DNA of 64,000 bases, taken from Sarcocystis neurona (taxonomy: Eukaryota; Apicomplexa; Conoidasida; Eucoccidiorida; Sarcocystidae). The DNA is taken from positions 1,187,234-1,251,233 of the forward strand of contig KL647302.1 of the NCBI GenBank assembly GCA_000727475.1. The letters are read 5' to 3'. Each line of letters begins with the position of its first letter. Position 1 is the first letter of the stretch. Below are positions 52,401 through 63,790 of the stretch, piece by piece. The notes beneath the pieces are model-generated. The model did no database searches and was not told the DNA's origin. It saw nothing but the letters and a program-made list of their open reading frames with translations. Made by a program: the position numbers and the translations under genes.

Positions 52401-55400
52401 ACAGCAACACGGGCGTCGCATAGGCGCAAGTCACGGCCTCAGGAACACCTGGACAGCAGGTAGCTGGAAAAAGAGGAAGATCAGCCGTGGGCCGACAGTA
52501 AGAGTAACGCAACAGACGCACCACCGCCCAACCGGCAGCAAGGTGTCGTCGCCACGTGACTGAATCGAAAGACAGGCCATTAAGTGCCCCCACAGCACCA
52601 AGATCCAGCAGGGATAAGTCTTCGCGAAGAAACACACCAAAAATATCGTAACCGACGAACTCTTCCTGCGCATGCGGCGCTGCATACACTGTGTACTCGA
52701 GAACCCATGTTCTCCGCCCTTCGGTGTTCACTCTTCCTATGACGCCAGGTAGCAGTTAAGTACCGACACCGGGGAGTCGCGCGCAGGCAACAGGAGAGCC
52801 CGTCGTGGGCCCCAGACGTACGGACTCAAATGTGGGTTGGCACAAGGCTGTCAAAAAGACGCCAGAAGACTTGTCGTACAGACGTGCTGCGAAAGACACT
52901 TACAATATCCTGGGGAGAGCGAACGTCAAGGACAGCCGCACGACGGTCGTAACCCGTCGTGAGCAGCGCCGCCTCTTGCGTCGGATGCCACCGCACCGCC
53001 TGCACCTGAACGGGCAACACATGGCATACGTGATGACCCAGCAAACAAAGCGCACACAGACGCAAAAAGCGAAGTGAAGGGCGACCTAAAACGCACCGTC
53101 ATGCGTGTGTAAACACTGCGAGCCCTTTGTCTAGAAGGGCCCCTCTAGGAGACACGGGCACACACACCGGCGTCTTCCCATAGCACCCTGGGCCACACTC
53201 GGTTCGGCGGAAGAAGCACAGCACATAGGTGCTTGCTGGACATTGCAGAGAACTGGCAAACACGTTCACGAGAATACGTACCCACAAATTTACGTTCGAA
53301 GGGAAATATGAAGCAGCAATGTGTAAAGTGTCGAGGCAACTATCCCCAACGTTTTCACCGCCGAAAGCGGGAGCATGGGGCGTGTCGAGGAGTCACCCCG
53401 GGGATCGCTACTGCCTGATATCGGCCGCAGTGTCTGGACAGTCTAGAAGGTGACACCTGCTGCCTGATGACGACTCAAATAGGCAGTCTTTCTGCGACGC
53501 ACTGCGGAGCGCACTGCCGCGTTGGCCGGCATCGTCTGCAATCTAACGATCCCCACCGCTGACAGGGCAAGAAAGAAGACAAATTTTGACGCTCCCAACA
53601 GCCGGCTTACCTTATTCGTATGGTGATTGTACGTATGCACACATGCGGCGGTCGTCAAGTCCCAGAGTTTGACGCTTTCATCTGCTGACCCGCTCGCCAA
53701 GACGTGTCTGCAAGCAGCAGCAGCAGCCACCGTCTCAGCGCTTTCAAAACGCGCGGGCCGCCCTTTCTTTAAGAAGATTCATCAACGCACTACCGCAGAC
53801 CAGCCGCGCAATGCGGCACTGCTGCTGGTGTCGCCCCACCACCGCGAAGCGACAACACGAGAGAGCATCCCAGCCCAGAATGCTTCTTTACTCAACTACG
53901 CACAGCTGGATAGAGACAGGATCAAGGAGAGAGCAGCCACAAGCACACTCATACCCCTCCACTTTGCAGCACGAGATGAACACCGTCGCAGCAGCGGGCA
54001 GGAATCACGGCAGGAACGCAGCAGCGCACCCACCGCAGCGTGGGCGCGGTGTAGTAGAAGCAGCAGCAGCAGCAGCAAAGGAGCAGGGGAAACGAACTGC
54101 AGAGTTGACGGCGCAGGCTGTCGAGTGTCAGCGTTGCAGTGGCGTACCCCGCGGCGAGTGGCGGGCACGACAACGTGCCACAATGCCGCATCAAAAAAAG
54201 GCCCACAGCAGACACGAAGTACCGACGAACGTAGGCGCAGTGACTGGCATACGGCCAACAGCAGATAAAACGCACTGACGCAGGAGCAGCTACTGGCGCA
54301 TAGCCGCCAGTTCTGTGCGCGCAAGCACCTGCAGCACCAGCAGCAGCAGTACCGGCGGCGTGGCAGCTGAGGGTGCGCAGCTGTTCACGTGTTAATAGAC
54401 GAATGAGAGGCAGAAACGGAAACCAGTCGCTTCTTGTTCCCTTACCCTTTCGTGGGGGCCTTGTGCAACGTCATCACCGGGCCTTCGTGACCTTGCTGCT
54501 GCGTCGTGGATGGGGCAGCTGCTGTTGCAAACTGCTGCTTTTTCTTTTTGCTCTTCGAGACCCGTCTCGCCGCCGGGCGGCCAGCCGTCAACCTGGGCTC
54601 GCCACCGAGTGTACAGACAGCGTCTATGCGATCGAGAACGTCCAAATCCCAGAGAGATATTTCAGGGTCAAAGGACCCGCTGGCGACAAGGTTTCTCTTC
54701 GACGGATCTGCCGCGCTGCTTGGTCCTCCTGCTGCATGCGGACAGGTGTTTAGCCACTCCAAACATAGCGGATAGCCCCCCGTCTGCGACACACCAGCCC
54801 CACACAAGTAGTGCATTGCCAGAGTGCGACACCATCCGCGTGTGCATTCACCTCAACAAACACATGTTACGGAAGCAGCCGCCGTGCACTCGGGACACCC
54901 TCCTGGCCCGTTATTCCGGCAATACTCTCAGCCTTGCAGCAACACATGCCGACCCCCTCCTCCATCTCTCTGCAAAATGCCTAGAAGTCCTCTTCACCAG
55001 TATATCACACACGGAGATTCACACAACAAACCGCTTTAGACCTGGGAGCAAGAAATTCCCGCGCGTATACGTCTACCCGTATATAAAGGTACACTTATAA
55101 TACTTTCACACGTGTACATACGAAAGAATGCAGCAACTCTTGGTAACAGCCTGGCTGCGAAATACGGACAAAAACCCTGTCGATCATCCCTGACACTCTG
55201 ACGTAGATCGATCGACCGGCGGGGCCTACGCCAGCATACGCTTACTTCTATAAATATACACACGAATACGTCTGTGCAGGCAGTGGGACGCGACAGCAGG
55301 CTCTGGAAAAAGGCAGAGGAAGTCAACGAGGCGTTCACGCAGGGGATCCTGGAACAACACATGTGCAACAGACTCTGATATGAAGTATCATCTATACACT

Positions 55401-58317
55401 TGGATATTTGTACGAATGTACCTCCCTATCTAGACGAGACACACACATATATTCAGCTACACGCAGCAGGGAACACGTGCACCTCGTGCAGCGCCCTCAC
55501 ATCCACGTGCTTCCTCTGTCTCTTCGCCTGCCACTCTTCAGCAGATGCCAAGGTGGACGCCACACGCGCACGTCTTTCTCAACAAGCGTACCTCCACAAC
55601 ATAAATCTACGCACACACTTATATACACTGATATGGGAATCTTCCCAAGTGTGACGAAACATATACGTGTAGAGTGGGACACACAAAGAGGCAGAGAGAA
55701 AGACACACAGAACTAAATATATATGCGTATATACTATATGCACTGATGGGTCTTTCCATACAGAGAGAGAGAAACGCAGAGACACATACACACAAACACA
55801 CACGTAAACACGCAGAGACAGGCACAAAGAGACACAGCAACATATATACGTATATACACGGATGGATCTTCCCACCTCTTCCGAAACGCATATACGTACG
55901 TATATATACATACATATAGAGAGAGAGGGTGGAAGGGAGGAAGAGAGGCACACACATACATAGACAGGAAGACAAACAGAAAGACACATATACATTTATA
56001 TACATATGTATATATACCCACACACACACACAGATAGGTGGATCTTTCCAGATGCACCAACAAAAATATAAAGAGGAGAGAGACATGGAGACATATCTCT
56101 CAGTCGCAGTCACGCGGTGGTGTAAGTTGAGGTGAAATCGACGTCCCCTTCCACAGCGAGGGGGTATGAGGTAGCCGTACGAACGTTCGGCATGCGGTTC
56201 TTACGAGGATATCGTGATGCACGTAGAAGCTGCCGGTGTCCTCGTCGTAGACGTAAACTTCGAGAGAGCTGCAGTCATATTCGGCATTAGCAGCGACGAG
56301 CAGCAAATCTGTTGGCAGAACGCGGTTCGCTTCCTCCTCCTCGCTGTCTTCGCCTTCGTCTAAATTCAAGTAGGGATCGTTGAGAGTCGCCGGCCCGTCC
56401 TCCTTAACGACGCCAAAGAGATACTCGGAGTCTGCAAAAGAGCCACAGCAGCGACAGCAGAACGGGGACGTACAGGGGAAGCAACCGCCGCCCGCAGCAG
56501 GTACCGTCACTGTCTCACGCGGCGTACGGACACCGCAGTCACTCGTGTCACCGGCACGACACCGCTGCTGCTCGCTCACAACCACGCCTCCCGTGTGACA
56601 CCGTCTGCAGTGTACATACACCCCAGGGTGACAGAAGGCTCTTCGGTGCACGTCCGCTTAGAAGACGTGATCGCGCAACTGGCGCAAAACCCCGGCAGAT
56701 CGACGCGACGACGGGGCGTCGCCTGCAATCCACTGCAGCCCCGGCGAATCTACTCGCGACAGCAACGAAGCCGCAGAAGGCGCTGCTGCTGGTCACACGG
56801 CGCGGGTGTCGGCAGCAGTTCGCAGAGCTCGGCTGCCCGTCCACAAGTTGAGGGGAGAAGGCAATGCTCACATACCCGAGGATGAACTCGCAGGTGTATC
56901 ACGAAAAAGCTCGCCTCCTGGGCCGACTCCACCTGCTACGTTGCACACCGCACGGCCTCTCGTGCTGCTATCTGTGTCTATATACGCAGCAGTAAAATGT
57001 CACATCTTTGCTCGCGCGAAAATTTTCTGCAGGCGGTCTGCTCGCCCTCCCTTTCTCTACCCAAGACTTGCTCTGCGGGCCCTATCAAACAGCCGCTGGG
57101 CGTGCCGGTGCTGCCTGACTATAAGACACAGGGCTGCTGCGCTTGCGAGTGCAACTGCTGGTGCTTGCCCGTCCTTCTCGTGGGCGTTTTTCTGCTCCCT
57201 GCAGGTGGTCTCGCTGTCTGCCGAAGTGGAGGCTGCTGTCTCTGAGGGCTACCTTGATGTGCTGCGGCTGCTGCCGCGGTGCTGCCCGAACGATTCTCCA
57301 CCGATGCCCGCGCTGGGGCTCCTGCTTCGCCTCCTGCTGCAGTAATCTGCTGCTGCTCGACGGGCTGCTTTTCCCCGGTTCTCAGCTGCAGCGACGCCCT
57401 GCCAGTGTCCACACGTCTGTTGCTGCTGCAAAGGTGGTTGGTGCTGTTGTTAGAGTCGGATGTGTACCACAGCTGCTGGTGAACGACGCTCAAAAGCATG
57501 TGCCTCACGAGGGGCCCAGCAGCAGAGCGGAGATCCGCTTGCTGCTGAAAACTGACAAATGTGCGCCTGAGGCAGGAAGCTGACCCAAGCCCCCTGACGC
57601 CTTTGGTGGTGCTGCCTGCGAATTTTGCGGTGCCCCACTCCCTGCCCAGCGAAAAGAACCACACATCTTTGCAAGTAAAACGACCCATATGGGCAGTCTT
57701 CCTGCTTTTCTTTCTGCCGCGGAGCATTTTCTACGAGGCCACACATGCTACAGCAGCACTCGCAGCAAGGCTGTTTCTCGGTCCGGGTAGAAAAAGCGAC
57801 GCCTGCTGTTGCAGTCATGGCAACACCAGCAGGCGACCCTGAAGGCTGATTGAACTGCCACCTGCTGTTTGTATGGTCGTCTCTTACCGTCGTTTTCCTC
57901 TTCATCTCCCTCTGCAGCCTCCATACTCTCAACGTCGCTGGTTCTCCCTCTCCCTGCTGCTGCTTCTTCTTGTTCGTCTTGCTGTTGTTCCTCGTCTTCC
58001 TCCTCATCTTCGTCGACCTCCATTTCCGACGGTGCTGCTGCTGCGGTTGCCGTCCCTCTGCCGCGGCCTCTTCGTCCCTGCTGCCCCTCATGATTCTTTC
58101 CCGTCCGCAAGCTACCGGCGGCAGTGCGCCTGGGGGTTTGCAGCTGCCGCCGCTGCTGCTGCAATTGCTGCTTGAGGCGCGTGCCTAGCGCATGTCGGTC
58201 CTGCGCCTCTAGCAGGTAAGAACGCGGCTGCGCTGCTGCGCTGCCCTGCGGCACCCAACAGAGTGCGCTGACAGCGGCAGCAGCAGCAGCAAAAGGGTCC
58301 GAGGCCCCTCCCGCCAT
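49276..58317 (-). CDS. PWP1: PWP1 homologue, periodic tryptophan protein 1 (WD40), eight exons
   Basis: A WD40 protein of the PWP1/IEF-SSP 9502 family, known in yeast and animals for nucleolar roles in large-subunit pre-rRNA processing and rDNA chromatin. All eight exons are inside the window and join in phase to 591 residues. Order: N-terminal ALCWVPQG (family: CVAWVxxG), an acidic Glu/Asp/Gln region (about 98-143), DPYLNLDEG, EVYVYDEDTGSFYVHHDIL, YPLCLEWLN, WDLDVLD, a Lys-rich KSKKKKQQ, then WD repeats SGSADESVKLWDL, AVRWHPTQEAALLTTGYDRR, VLDVRSP, EDGCVACYDVR, TCGVDGDSKLWNV and GFGGNCVVVWDI. Ser/Gly/Pro inserts widen the blade around 430-530. Introns of the 5' half (53-58 kb) hold CAG and ACATATA repeats; those of the 3' half do not. 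A short exon between exons 1 and 2 could be missing, since the family usually has an EYxLDxYDEE segment there. Confidence 0.93.
50190..50452 (+). CDS. Unidentified open frame inside PWP1 intron 7, opposite strand
   Basis: Runs from an acceptor-like GCCGCGCAG to TAG: RLDLDIPTPLQLVEYIHPRF, then FPDAHAFVSPTVQFFFIASL and PLTQHYLRDFAIPATGTTGR. The first part resembles the LxFDxPTPxxFL hinge before the second cyclin fold, but I found no N-terminal cyclin box nearby, so the resemblance is weak. If real, it is a gene, or part of one, nested antisense to PWP1. Confidence 0.3.
50703..50963 (+). CDS. Unidentified basic open frame inside PWP1 intron 7
   Basis: Lys/Arg-rich frame (SNISKKLTNGKKRRKRRPQS, then MKVRLPWTFEPRIWKDYRL) after GCTGTGCTGTACAG. 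It may be a further exon of the plus-strand frame at 50190-50452. Not identified. Confidence 0.25.
   Translation: MLYRVSTEAYYRQSGQANEGGERFIRPQRTSNISKKLTNGKKRRKRRPQSRMKVRLPWTFEPRIWKDYRLCRKLQTGVSGRSVEAI
51062..51445 (-). CDS. PWP1: PWP1 exon 7 (residues 423-550)
   Basis: VSTEDGCVACYDVRRL, a Gly/Arg-rich insert, WRIHAHKQAVSGV, VTCGVDGDSKLWNVSPESG, then a Ser/Gly/Asp insert and LIFERALKA. The acceptor is CCTGTGGCCAG and the donor GTAAGC. Confidence 0.95.
51948..52019 (-). CDS. PWP1: PWP1 exon 6 (residues 399-422)
   Basis: A 24-codon exon: VYAPSLSADAESCVWDRHHP then FTFW. It fills the family spacing exactly between RSPDE and the TDDGFV repeat. The acceptor is GCTGCTGCGCAG after a T-rich tract; the donor is GTAAGA. 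Confidence 0.88.
52904..53005 (-). CDS. PWP1: PWP1 exon 5 (residues 365-398)
   Basis: VQAVRWHPTQEAALLTTGYD then RRAAVLDVRSPQDI. The acceptor is TGCCCGTTCAG and the donor GTAAGT. Exactly 34 codons. Confidence 0.95.
53611..53707 (-). CDS. PWP1: PWP1 exon 4 (residues 332-364)
   Basis: HVLASGSADESVKLWDLTTA then CVHTYNHHTNK, one WD repeat. The acceptor follows a CTG run (TGCTTGCAG); the donor is GTAAGC. Confidence 0.95.
54046..54090. repeat. Short CAG run in PWP1 intron 3
   Basis: GTAGAAGCAGCAGCAGCAGC and neighbours. It is among the first triplet runs seen when coming from the repeat-poor segment and marks the change into the right-hand repeat-rich segment. Confidence 0.6.
54446..54783 (-). CDS. 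PWP1: PWP1 exon 3 (residues 220-332)
   Basis: TGGYPLCLEWLN, NLVASGSFDPEISLWDLDVL, a Lys-rich spacer and GHEGPVMTLHKAPTKG. The acceptor is GTGTGTCGCAG and the donor GTAAGG. The spacing to HVLASGSADE in exon 4 equals that of human PWP1. Confidence 0.92.
55400..56100. repeat. ACATATA / GAGAGACACA simple repeats in PWP1 intron 2
   Basis: Degenerate CA, GA and TA repeats. Minus frames read as Tyr/Val/Cys/Leu/Ser strings. They lie between PWP1 exons 2 and 3, stopping about 100 bases from the exon 2 donor. Confidence 0.7.
56205..56431 (-). CDS. PWP1: PWP1 exon 2 (residues 144-219)
   Basis: DPYLNLDEGEDSEEEE, LPTDLLLVAANAEYDCSSLE and VYVYDEDTGSFYVHHDIL match the family closely. The acceptor is TGTGGCTCTTTTGCAG and the donor GTAAGA. 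Phase fits exon 1, giving Asp at the junction. Confidence 0.92.
56432..57887. other. PWP1 intron 1, CTG-rich
   Basis: Holds CTG/TGC triplet clusters (57100-57480) and no conserved coding segment. The family's EYxLDxYDEE segment was looked for here and not found. Confidence 0.6.
57888..58317 (-). CDS. PWP1: PWP1 exon 1 (residues 1-143)
   Basis: ATG at 58317: MAGGASDPFAAAAAAVSALC then WVPQG, the family start with an Ala run inserted. It continues Gln/Arg-rich and ends in an acidic tract (EMEVDEDEEEDEEQQQDEQE). The donor is GTAAGA at 57887. Confidence 0.85.
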
Positions 58318-61300
58318 TGGGACAACAAGCACAGGGGAAGCAGCGAAGGGTAGGAAAGAAGCCAAAAAGACTGCAGCAGAGACGCAAGGAAAGACAGGGT
58401 GGCCCCCAAGGGAAAAGAAAAAACAAGGAAAGGAAAAAGTCACAGAGTTGAAGAGGAGGACGGGGCGGAGTCACCAAAAAGAAAGAGAAGACACGGTGAA
58501 AGCAGAAAGACGGGACAAAAGGTCCTCTGCTAACGACGAAAAGGACGAGAAAAGAGGGAAGGAAGGGAGATGACAACGTGGAGTGCAAAAGATAAAGCGA
58601 GTCCGCCTCACTGACAGACTGCTAAGCGCTGCAGCGTGCAGAAACGGGAGATACGCAAATAGGTCAGAAGGTGTTGCAGCTTCTACAGGACAGAGTAGTA
58701 GCAGTTCTACACCTTTAACAAAGGTGCTTGTGTGGCTAGCAACAAACAACGCTCGGCCACAGATGCTGAACGCCGTCGTCGGGCTATATAGAAGCGCAAG
58801 ACAGCCTGCAGCAGAAGCAGCAGAAGCACACATCTACCAGGAGAAGCACGTGTAGAGACGCACGCGTCCTGGCCGCTGCTGCTGCTGCTCTGACCGACGC
58901 GCTCCTGGTCCTCGGATAGTTTCTTCTCTATTACTGCAGCTGCCAGATGTATTTTCCTGTTGTTGCTGCAGTTCGTGTGCTGCAGCAGCTACCGTCCTGG
59001 CTGCTGCTGCTGCTGCTGCGGTTGCGGCTGTGAGCGTTCCGGTGCGGCTGCTGTCGCTACGGGTGTCTGGTCACTGCTGCTGCTACGACTCTGCCGCTGC
59101 AGTCCCTGCACTGCTGCTGAGGCTGCTCCTGCCTGGTGGATAGGTGAAAGCTCCTCAGCTACTGCGGTGGGCGTGCTGCTGCGACGCTGCCCGAGCAAGT
59201 AGCACAGCACCACCCCACAGAGGGATGAAGCTCAGGGACGGCCGTATAGCGCAGCCATTGGCAGAGAGAATCCTGCTAAAGACAACTAGTGCCGACGAAG
59301 ATACTTCATTTTCCTGCTGCTCAGTTCTTTCGGCTACCCTGAACTGTTCGCCGCTACAAAGCCGTGGAGAGCGCCACCGGTGCAGCGCGTTCGCAGCATG
59401 CGCGACTGGCGCGAGGTCTGACAGCCACGCGACCGCAGGACGACGTCTGCTCGTGCTGCGGGTCCGCTGAGAGAAAGAAAACGGGGAGAAGAACTCTAGC
59501 TGAAGCTCCAGTGCTGCTGCGGCAGAAGAAAAAGTATTCTCGAGAGACAAATTTGTAGCTGCGGAAATGTTGTGCATGTGAGGAAGGTCCGCAGCAGTTG
59601 CCGAGTGGCAGCGGCTGCGCTGTCACATGCGCAGGGCAGCAACAGCAGCCTCCCGAGATGGTGCTTCTGTCGGAACAGCAGCAGCAGCAACCAGGCGTTT
59701 CAACGCCACATAATTTTTTCCTTGACTTCCCGTCTATGCCGCTTCTTCCTCTGTCATGGGCCTTCTGTGGATCAGGCGTGCCAATCGTGCTGCGCGACAG
59801 CTGCTGCTGCCGCGGCGTTTGCCTTTGTCCCGCGGCACCGTCGGGAGTTGCGAACAGCAGCAGCAAAGAAAAGCAGCAGGAGCGCAGCAGGATACCAGCA
59901 GCAACCCCTCCCGACTCTCTCTTTCTCTTTTTCTCGCCTCCTTCTCCTCCTGAGAGAACAGCCTCATGTGACCGCCCGTGTATGTAGCCGCTGGACGGAA
60001 GAGGAGTCCGCCGAAACTTCCTGGTGGCTCTCTGCGGTGTTCTACAAGCCGTTCGACGACTTTGTTTTTCGCGCCCTTCCCGTGTGCGATTCTCTCTTTT
60101 GCTGCTCGCAGCGGCTGAGGCTCAGTTCGAACGCGATTTTCCGCCCGCCGTCCTTCCTTCATACCGAAGTGTACTTTTTCCTCCCGCGTGTGCGAACAAA
60201 CGAGAAACAACTCCCTGGGCAAACGAAGCGCTTCTCCTTTCCCGTTTCCCGTCCTTCTTGTCCCCCCCGCAGGCGGGCCTTTTTCCTCTCCATTTCTCCC
60301 CTCTCTACCTGCGCCTCTGGGGTGTCTTTTCTGGCTGAGCGTTGCAGGCCGTCTCGCTCGTTGAGAGGCGTAGGCAGCGCGCATGTTGTCACGGGTCCCG
60401 ATGCAAGCGCGCGCGTCCCCACCCAACTCCTCCTACGCCCCATGACTTACCACACGTGCGTCCCGACACCCACGTACAGATACATATCTCTCTATATATA
60501 TATGTGCGGCTTGCCCTCCTGATGGCTTCTTCGTATCACACATGTACAGATGCCTATCTCTACACATACGTGTACATATGTGCGTCTTGCCCTCCTGGTG
60601 GTCCTTTTCAGTAGACACACATGACAGCCACATACAAATAAATGAATCAACATACGTGCACGCGTCTGTGCGCCTGGTCCCCTTGGCGGTCCGTTCTAGC
60701 AAAAACGCACGTGTAGATGATGTGTGTGTATGTTTGTTTCGGCCGACTCGTGGTCCTTTCTACGTAGACTGATGTCAGCGTGGGCAGGGTCGGCGCAGGC
60801 CCAGCCTTCGAGCAGCATCTGTGCGCGGAGTGACTCTACTGCGTCGTGCGGGGGAAACGCACTTTTTTTCCGGGTCTGCGCCTCCGCGGGCGACGACCTT
60901 CGGGACCGCATCTCTCCTCCCGCGACACCTTGCCACCCGGCCGAGCGCGGCAGTACGTGTACAAATCGAGCCGCGCGCTTGTATCTCTGTATCTGCGTAT
61001 GTTAATGCGTCTCACTTCCTGGCTGTCTGCGTGGATGTATGTATTTCTCCTTGTCTCTCGCTTTGTGTGGATATATCCGTTTCTTTGTGTCTCCCTCTGC
61101 CTGGATATATTTGTCGAACGCACACAGAGACACAGAGACGTGACCCGTGGTGGACAAGAGGAGTGGAACAGCCCGAATAGAGCAGCACTTGCAGATAATT
61201 TTTCTTCTTCAGGAAGAGCTGCCCCAAATTCCCGCCATCGGTGGAAGACACCTCCTTCGACTGTCTGCCCCCACCTCGTCCCCGCTGTCCCTTCCCGTCG

Positions 61301-61529
61301 GCCCCGCTGCCGCTGCGCGCGCGCGCGGCTCTCTCCTCCGTCGGCGCCGGTGCCTCGTCGCGCTTCTCCGTCCTCCCCGCTGGCCCTTCCCACCCGTCTT
61401 TTCTCCTCCTTTTCCGTAGGGAATGTCTCTTGCGACTGGCGCACCACCGATAGTGTCAGTAGCGTTTCCTGGGTGTCGTGTACCCCATCGGTCGTCTGCC
61501 GCGCACTTCGGTGTTTGCCCTGCACTGCG

Positions 61530-61680
61530 CCGCCCTCCTTTCCGTTTTCTTCTCTTCTTCTTCCTCCTCATCCTCCTGTTTGTCCTCCTTCTATTTGCCC
61601 TTCAGTGCCGACTCTCTTTTCTTTTCCTTTTCGTCCCCCTCTTCGTCCTACTTATGGCCTTCGTCTTCCTCCTCTTGTAA
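61530..61680. repeat. Polypyrimidine (CTT/CCT) stretch
   Basis: Almost pure C/T on the plus strand (CTTCTTCTTCCTCCTCATCC and similar) for about 150 bases. It could be a long pyrimidine tract of a plus-strand intron or simple sequence. Confidence 0.6.
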
Positions 61681-62799
61681 TCCCCGTGTGCGTTCCTTGC
61701 CCGAGTGGCACTCTGCTGCCCCACGCCTCGCACACGCAAGCGCGCCAGGAGGAAGAGGAGTTGGCAGGGGCTGCTCGTAATGCTTGAAGACGCTTCCTCG
61801 CCACGACCGCCGCGTGAGGTGTGTGCGTCTTACTCGTACATCGAACAGCATATCCGCACACGTAAATATGTATGTATATAGAGAGTGAGATATGTCTGTA
61901 TGTACGGACATGCGCATATATTTGTGTATGGGTGTGTGCTTGTGTGTAACCGTCTCACTCGTATACACCTAACTTACATCATACCTCCACCACACATATG
62001 GGTATGTGTATGTACGTCGATGTATAGGGGTCTGTGTGGATATCTGTACGTGTGTCTGAGCGTCTCAATTGCACATCGAACATGTCTACACATATGTGCG
62101 TATGTACGTACATTCCTGTGTGTGTCCGTGTATGTGTCTGCAGGTGTCTCTGAGGGTCTCCTACCATTGCACCACATTAACCCACACCTACACATATATA
62201 TGCGTATACGTGTATATATAGTCATCTTTCCCTACGTACAGGGGTGACTGGGTATGTGTATGTACGGGCGTGTAGAATTTACTGTCTTTGTGTGAGGCTC
62301 GAGAGAAACTCTGGATACCGGGTCCGCGTTGCTGCTGCTGCTGCTCCTCCTTCTCCTCCTGCTCCCGCGTGTGGGTACACACAGACAGCAGACGGCTGTG
62401 GACGCTGCTTTCGTGGACAGCTTTTCCCGTCGTGGTAGTCTTTTTCATGTTGCTGCTCTCGCGTCTCTACAACAATAGCCGTCAAGGGAAATATATTCCC
62501 GAGTGGCCTGTAGACGGCTACTGCTGCACCGCGGGGGTGCCTGTGCCTCGCGCTGCGATGGCAGTTGACCGCCTCGGGACCAAGGCAGGGAAGCGGAAGA
62601 AAACACGCGGTGTATTTGTAGCAGCGGCGACTAGTCGCTGTTCGTCAGCCAGCGTGCGAAGGCCTTTCTTTGCTGATTTCTTTGTTCACCACCACCCCGC
62701 TGACCTGTGTGGGATCCACATGTGTATATATATACGTGTGTACACAGATAAATATACACGTGGAAGACGACCACGTGTACATATAGAGAGTTAACCACG

Positions 62800-63150
62800 T
62801 ACAATCATACATGTGTAGCAGCATGTATATCTCTATATACATGTATAAATATATATGTATGTATGTGGTGCTGTATATGTGTGTGTGTACGTACGAAACT
62901 TTCTCTATACACATGGTCGTGTATATATATATATGTATGGTGCTGTATATGTATTTGTACGCGCGTGTGGAGAATGTGATGCGTATGTATACACACATGT
63001 ATACACATACTTGCGGAAGAAGATCGCGTGTGTAGGTAGATATATGTAGACGCCGACAGACGTCGACAGTAATCTACACGTGAAGAGAAACACACAAGCA
63101 CATCTTCTTCTGTGTGTATATTTATATATATATATATATACGGATGGACT
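62800..63150. repeat. TATGTA/GTATATA simple repeats upstream of NCBP2
   Basis: Degenerate TGTATATATGTATG repeats with a (TA) run near 63120-63140, about 160 bases before the NCBP2 start codon. Confidence 0.7.
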
Positions 63151-63300
63151 TGGAGATTAAGAGAGGCGAGCTGCTGCTCGGTTGAGAGAAGCCGAGGCAG
63201 GCGGCTGAAAAGAAAGTAGACCACCTATCATCTTAGAGAACACCCCCCCACCCGGCGGTAACGTGTCTGTGTGTGCGTGGGACGCAGAGTCTCAGAGAAT

Positions 63301-63477
63301 ATGGCAGAGCTGTACGCAGACCTGCCGGCGCAGGCGCCAGGGGCGCGACGCGCCGGCGTGTACTACGACCGCAGAACCGCCGGCAGCCTCCAGGAGTGGC
63401 TCGCCAAAGTCGCCGCATCGCCGGTGGTGTACGTGGGCAATCTCAATTTCTCGACGACAGAAGATGAGCTTCACGAG
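63301..63477 (+). CDS. NCBP2: Nuclear cap-binding protein subunit 2 (CBP20), exon 1
   Basis: The small subunit of the nuclear cap-binding complex, which holds the 7-methylguanosine cap of new transcripts with CBP80. The exon gives residues 1-59, from ATG (MAELYADLPA) to a phase-0 donor GTAGAT at 63478. It contains VYYDRRTAGSLQEWL and then the RNP2 strand VVYVGNLNFSTTEDELHE, matching LYVGNLSFYTTEEQIYE of human CBP20. By alignment Tyr22 and Tyr44 would be the two tyrosines that sandwich the cap. The rest of the RRM is beyond the right edge after a CTG-rich intron. An upstream in-frame GTG (63271) is a less likely start. The fragment is short, but cap-specific Tyr spacing and the exact start make the call firm. 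Confidence 0.85.
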
Positions 63478-63790
63478 GTAGATTCATCACCAGCTGCTGC
63501 TGTGCTGCTGCACCCACAACACCAGACCGCCCTACTGCTGCCTCGCCTGCAGCTCCTCCTGACGCCTCACCTGCGCCGGTCCTACTGCTGCTGCTGCCTC
63601 ACCTGCGTTGCTGCTGCTTCTGCCGCTGCCGCTCCTCCAGCTGCTGCTGCTGCTCCTGCCTCACCTGCTCCGGTCCTGCTGCTGCTGCTCCTGCCTTAGC
63701 TTCTCCGGCGCTGCTGCTGCTGCCTCACTTGCTACGGTCCTGCTGCTCGTCCCGCCTCACGTGCTCCGGTGCTGCTGCTGCTGCAGGCGA
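63478..63790. repeat. CTG/CCTCACCTG repeat in NCBP2 intron 1
   Basis: Imperfect units of CTGCTGCTGCTCCTGCCTCA type, with CACCTGC and CCGGTCC linkers, filling the first 300 bases of the intron. In all frames it reads as Leu, Cys or Ala strings. Confidence 0.8.

Larger units (their letters stand above)
58318..63300. other. Region between PWP1 and NCBP2, no recognised gene
   Basis: The two genes are divergent, so their promoters should lie here, but 5 kb leaves room for another gene. CTG runs occur at 58870-59130, pyrimidine-rich sequence at 59900-60320 and 61230-61680, and TATGTA/GTGTGT repeats at 60460-60600, 61860-62250 and 62700-63150. Candidate plus acceptors (TTGCTGCTCGCAG at 60109, TTTTTCTTCTTCAG at 61212) precede open frames of several kinds, none resembling a family. 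Confidence 0.45.

Noticed and set aside
53627..54268. Plus-strand ORF of 213 codons
   Set aside because: Crosses PWP1 exon 4 in antisense and intron sequence with a CAG run.
59572..61787. Plus-strand ORFs of 316 and 313 codons
   Set aside because: Pyrimidine-rich sequence opens several frames at once (Ser/Pro/Leu/Arg); I could not choose a frame, so no gene was called.
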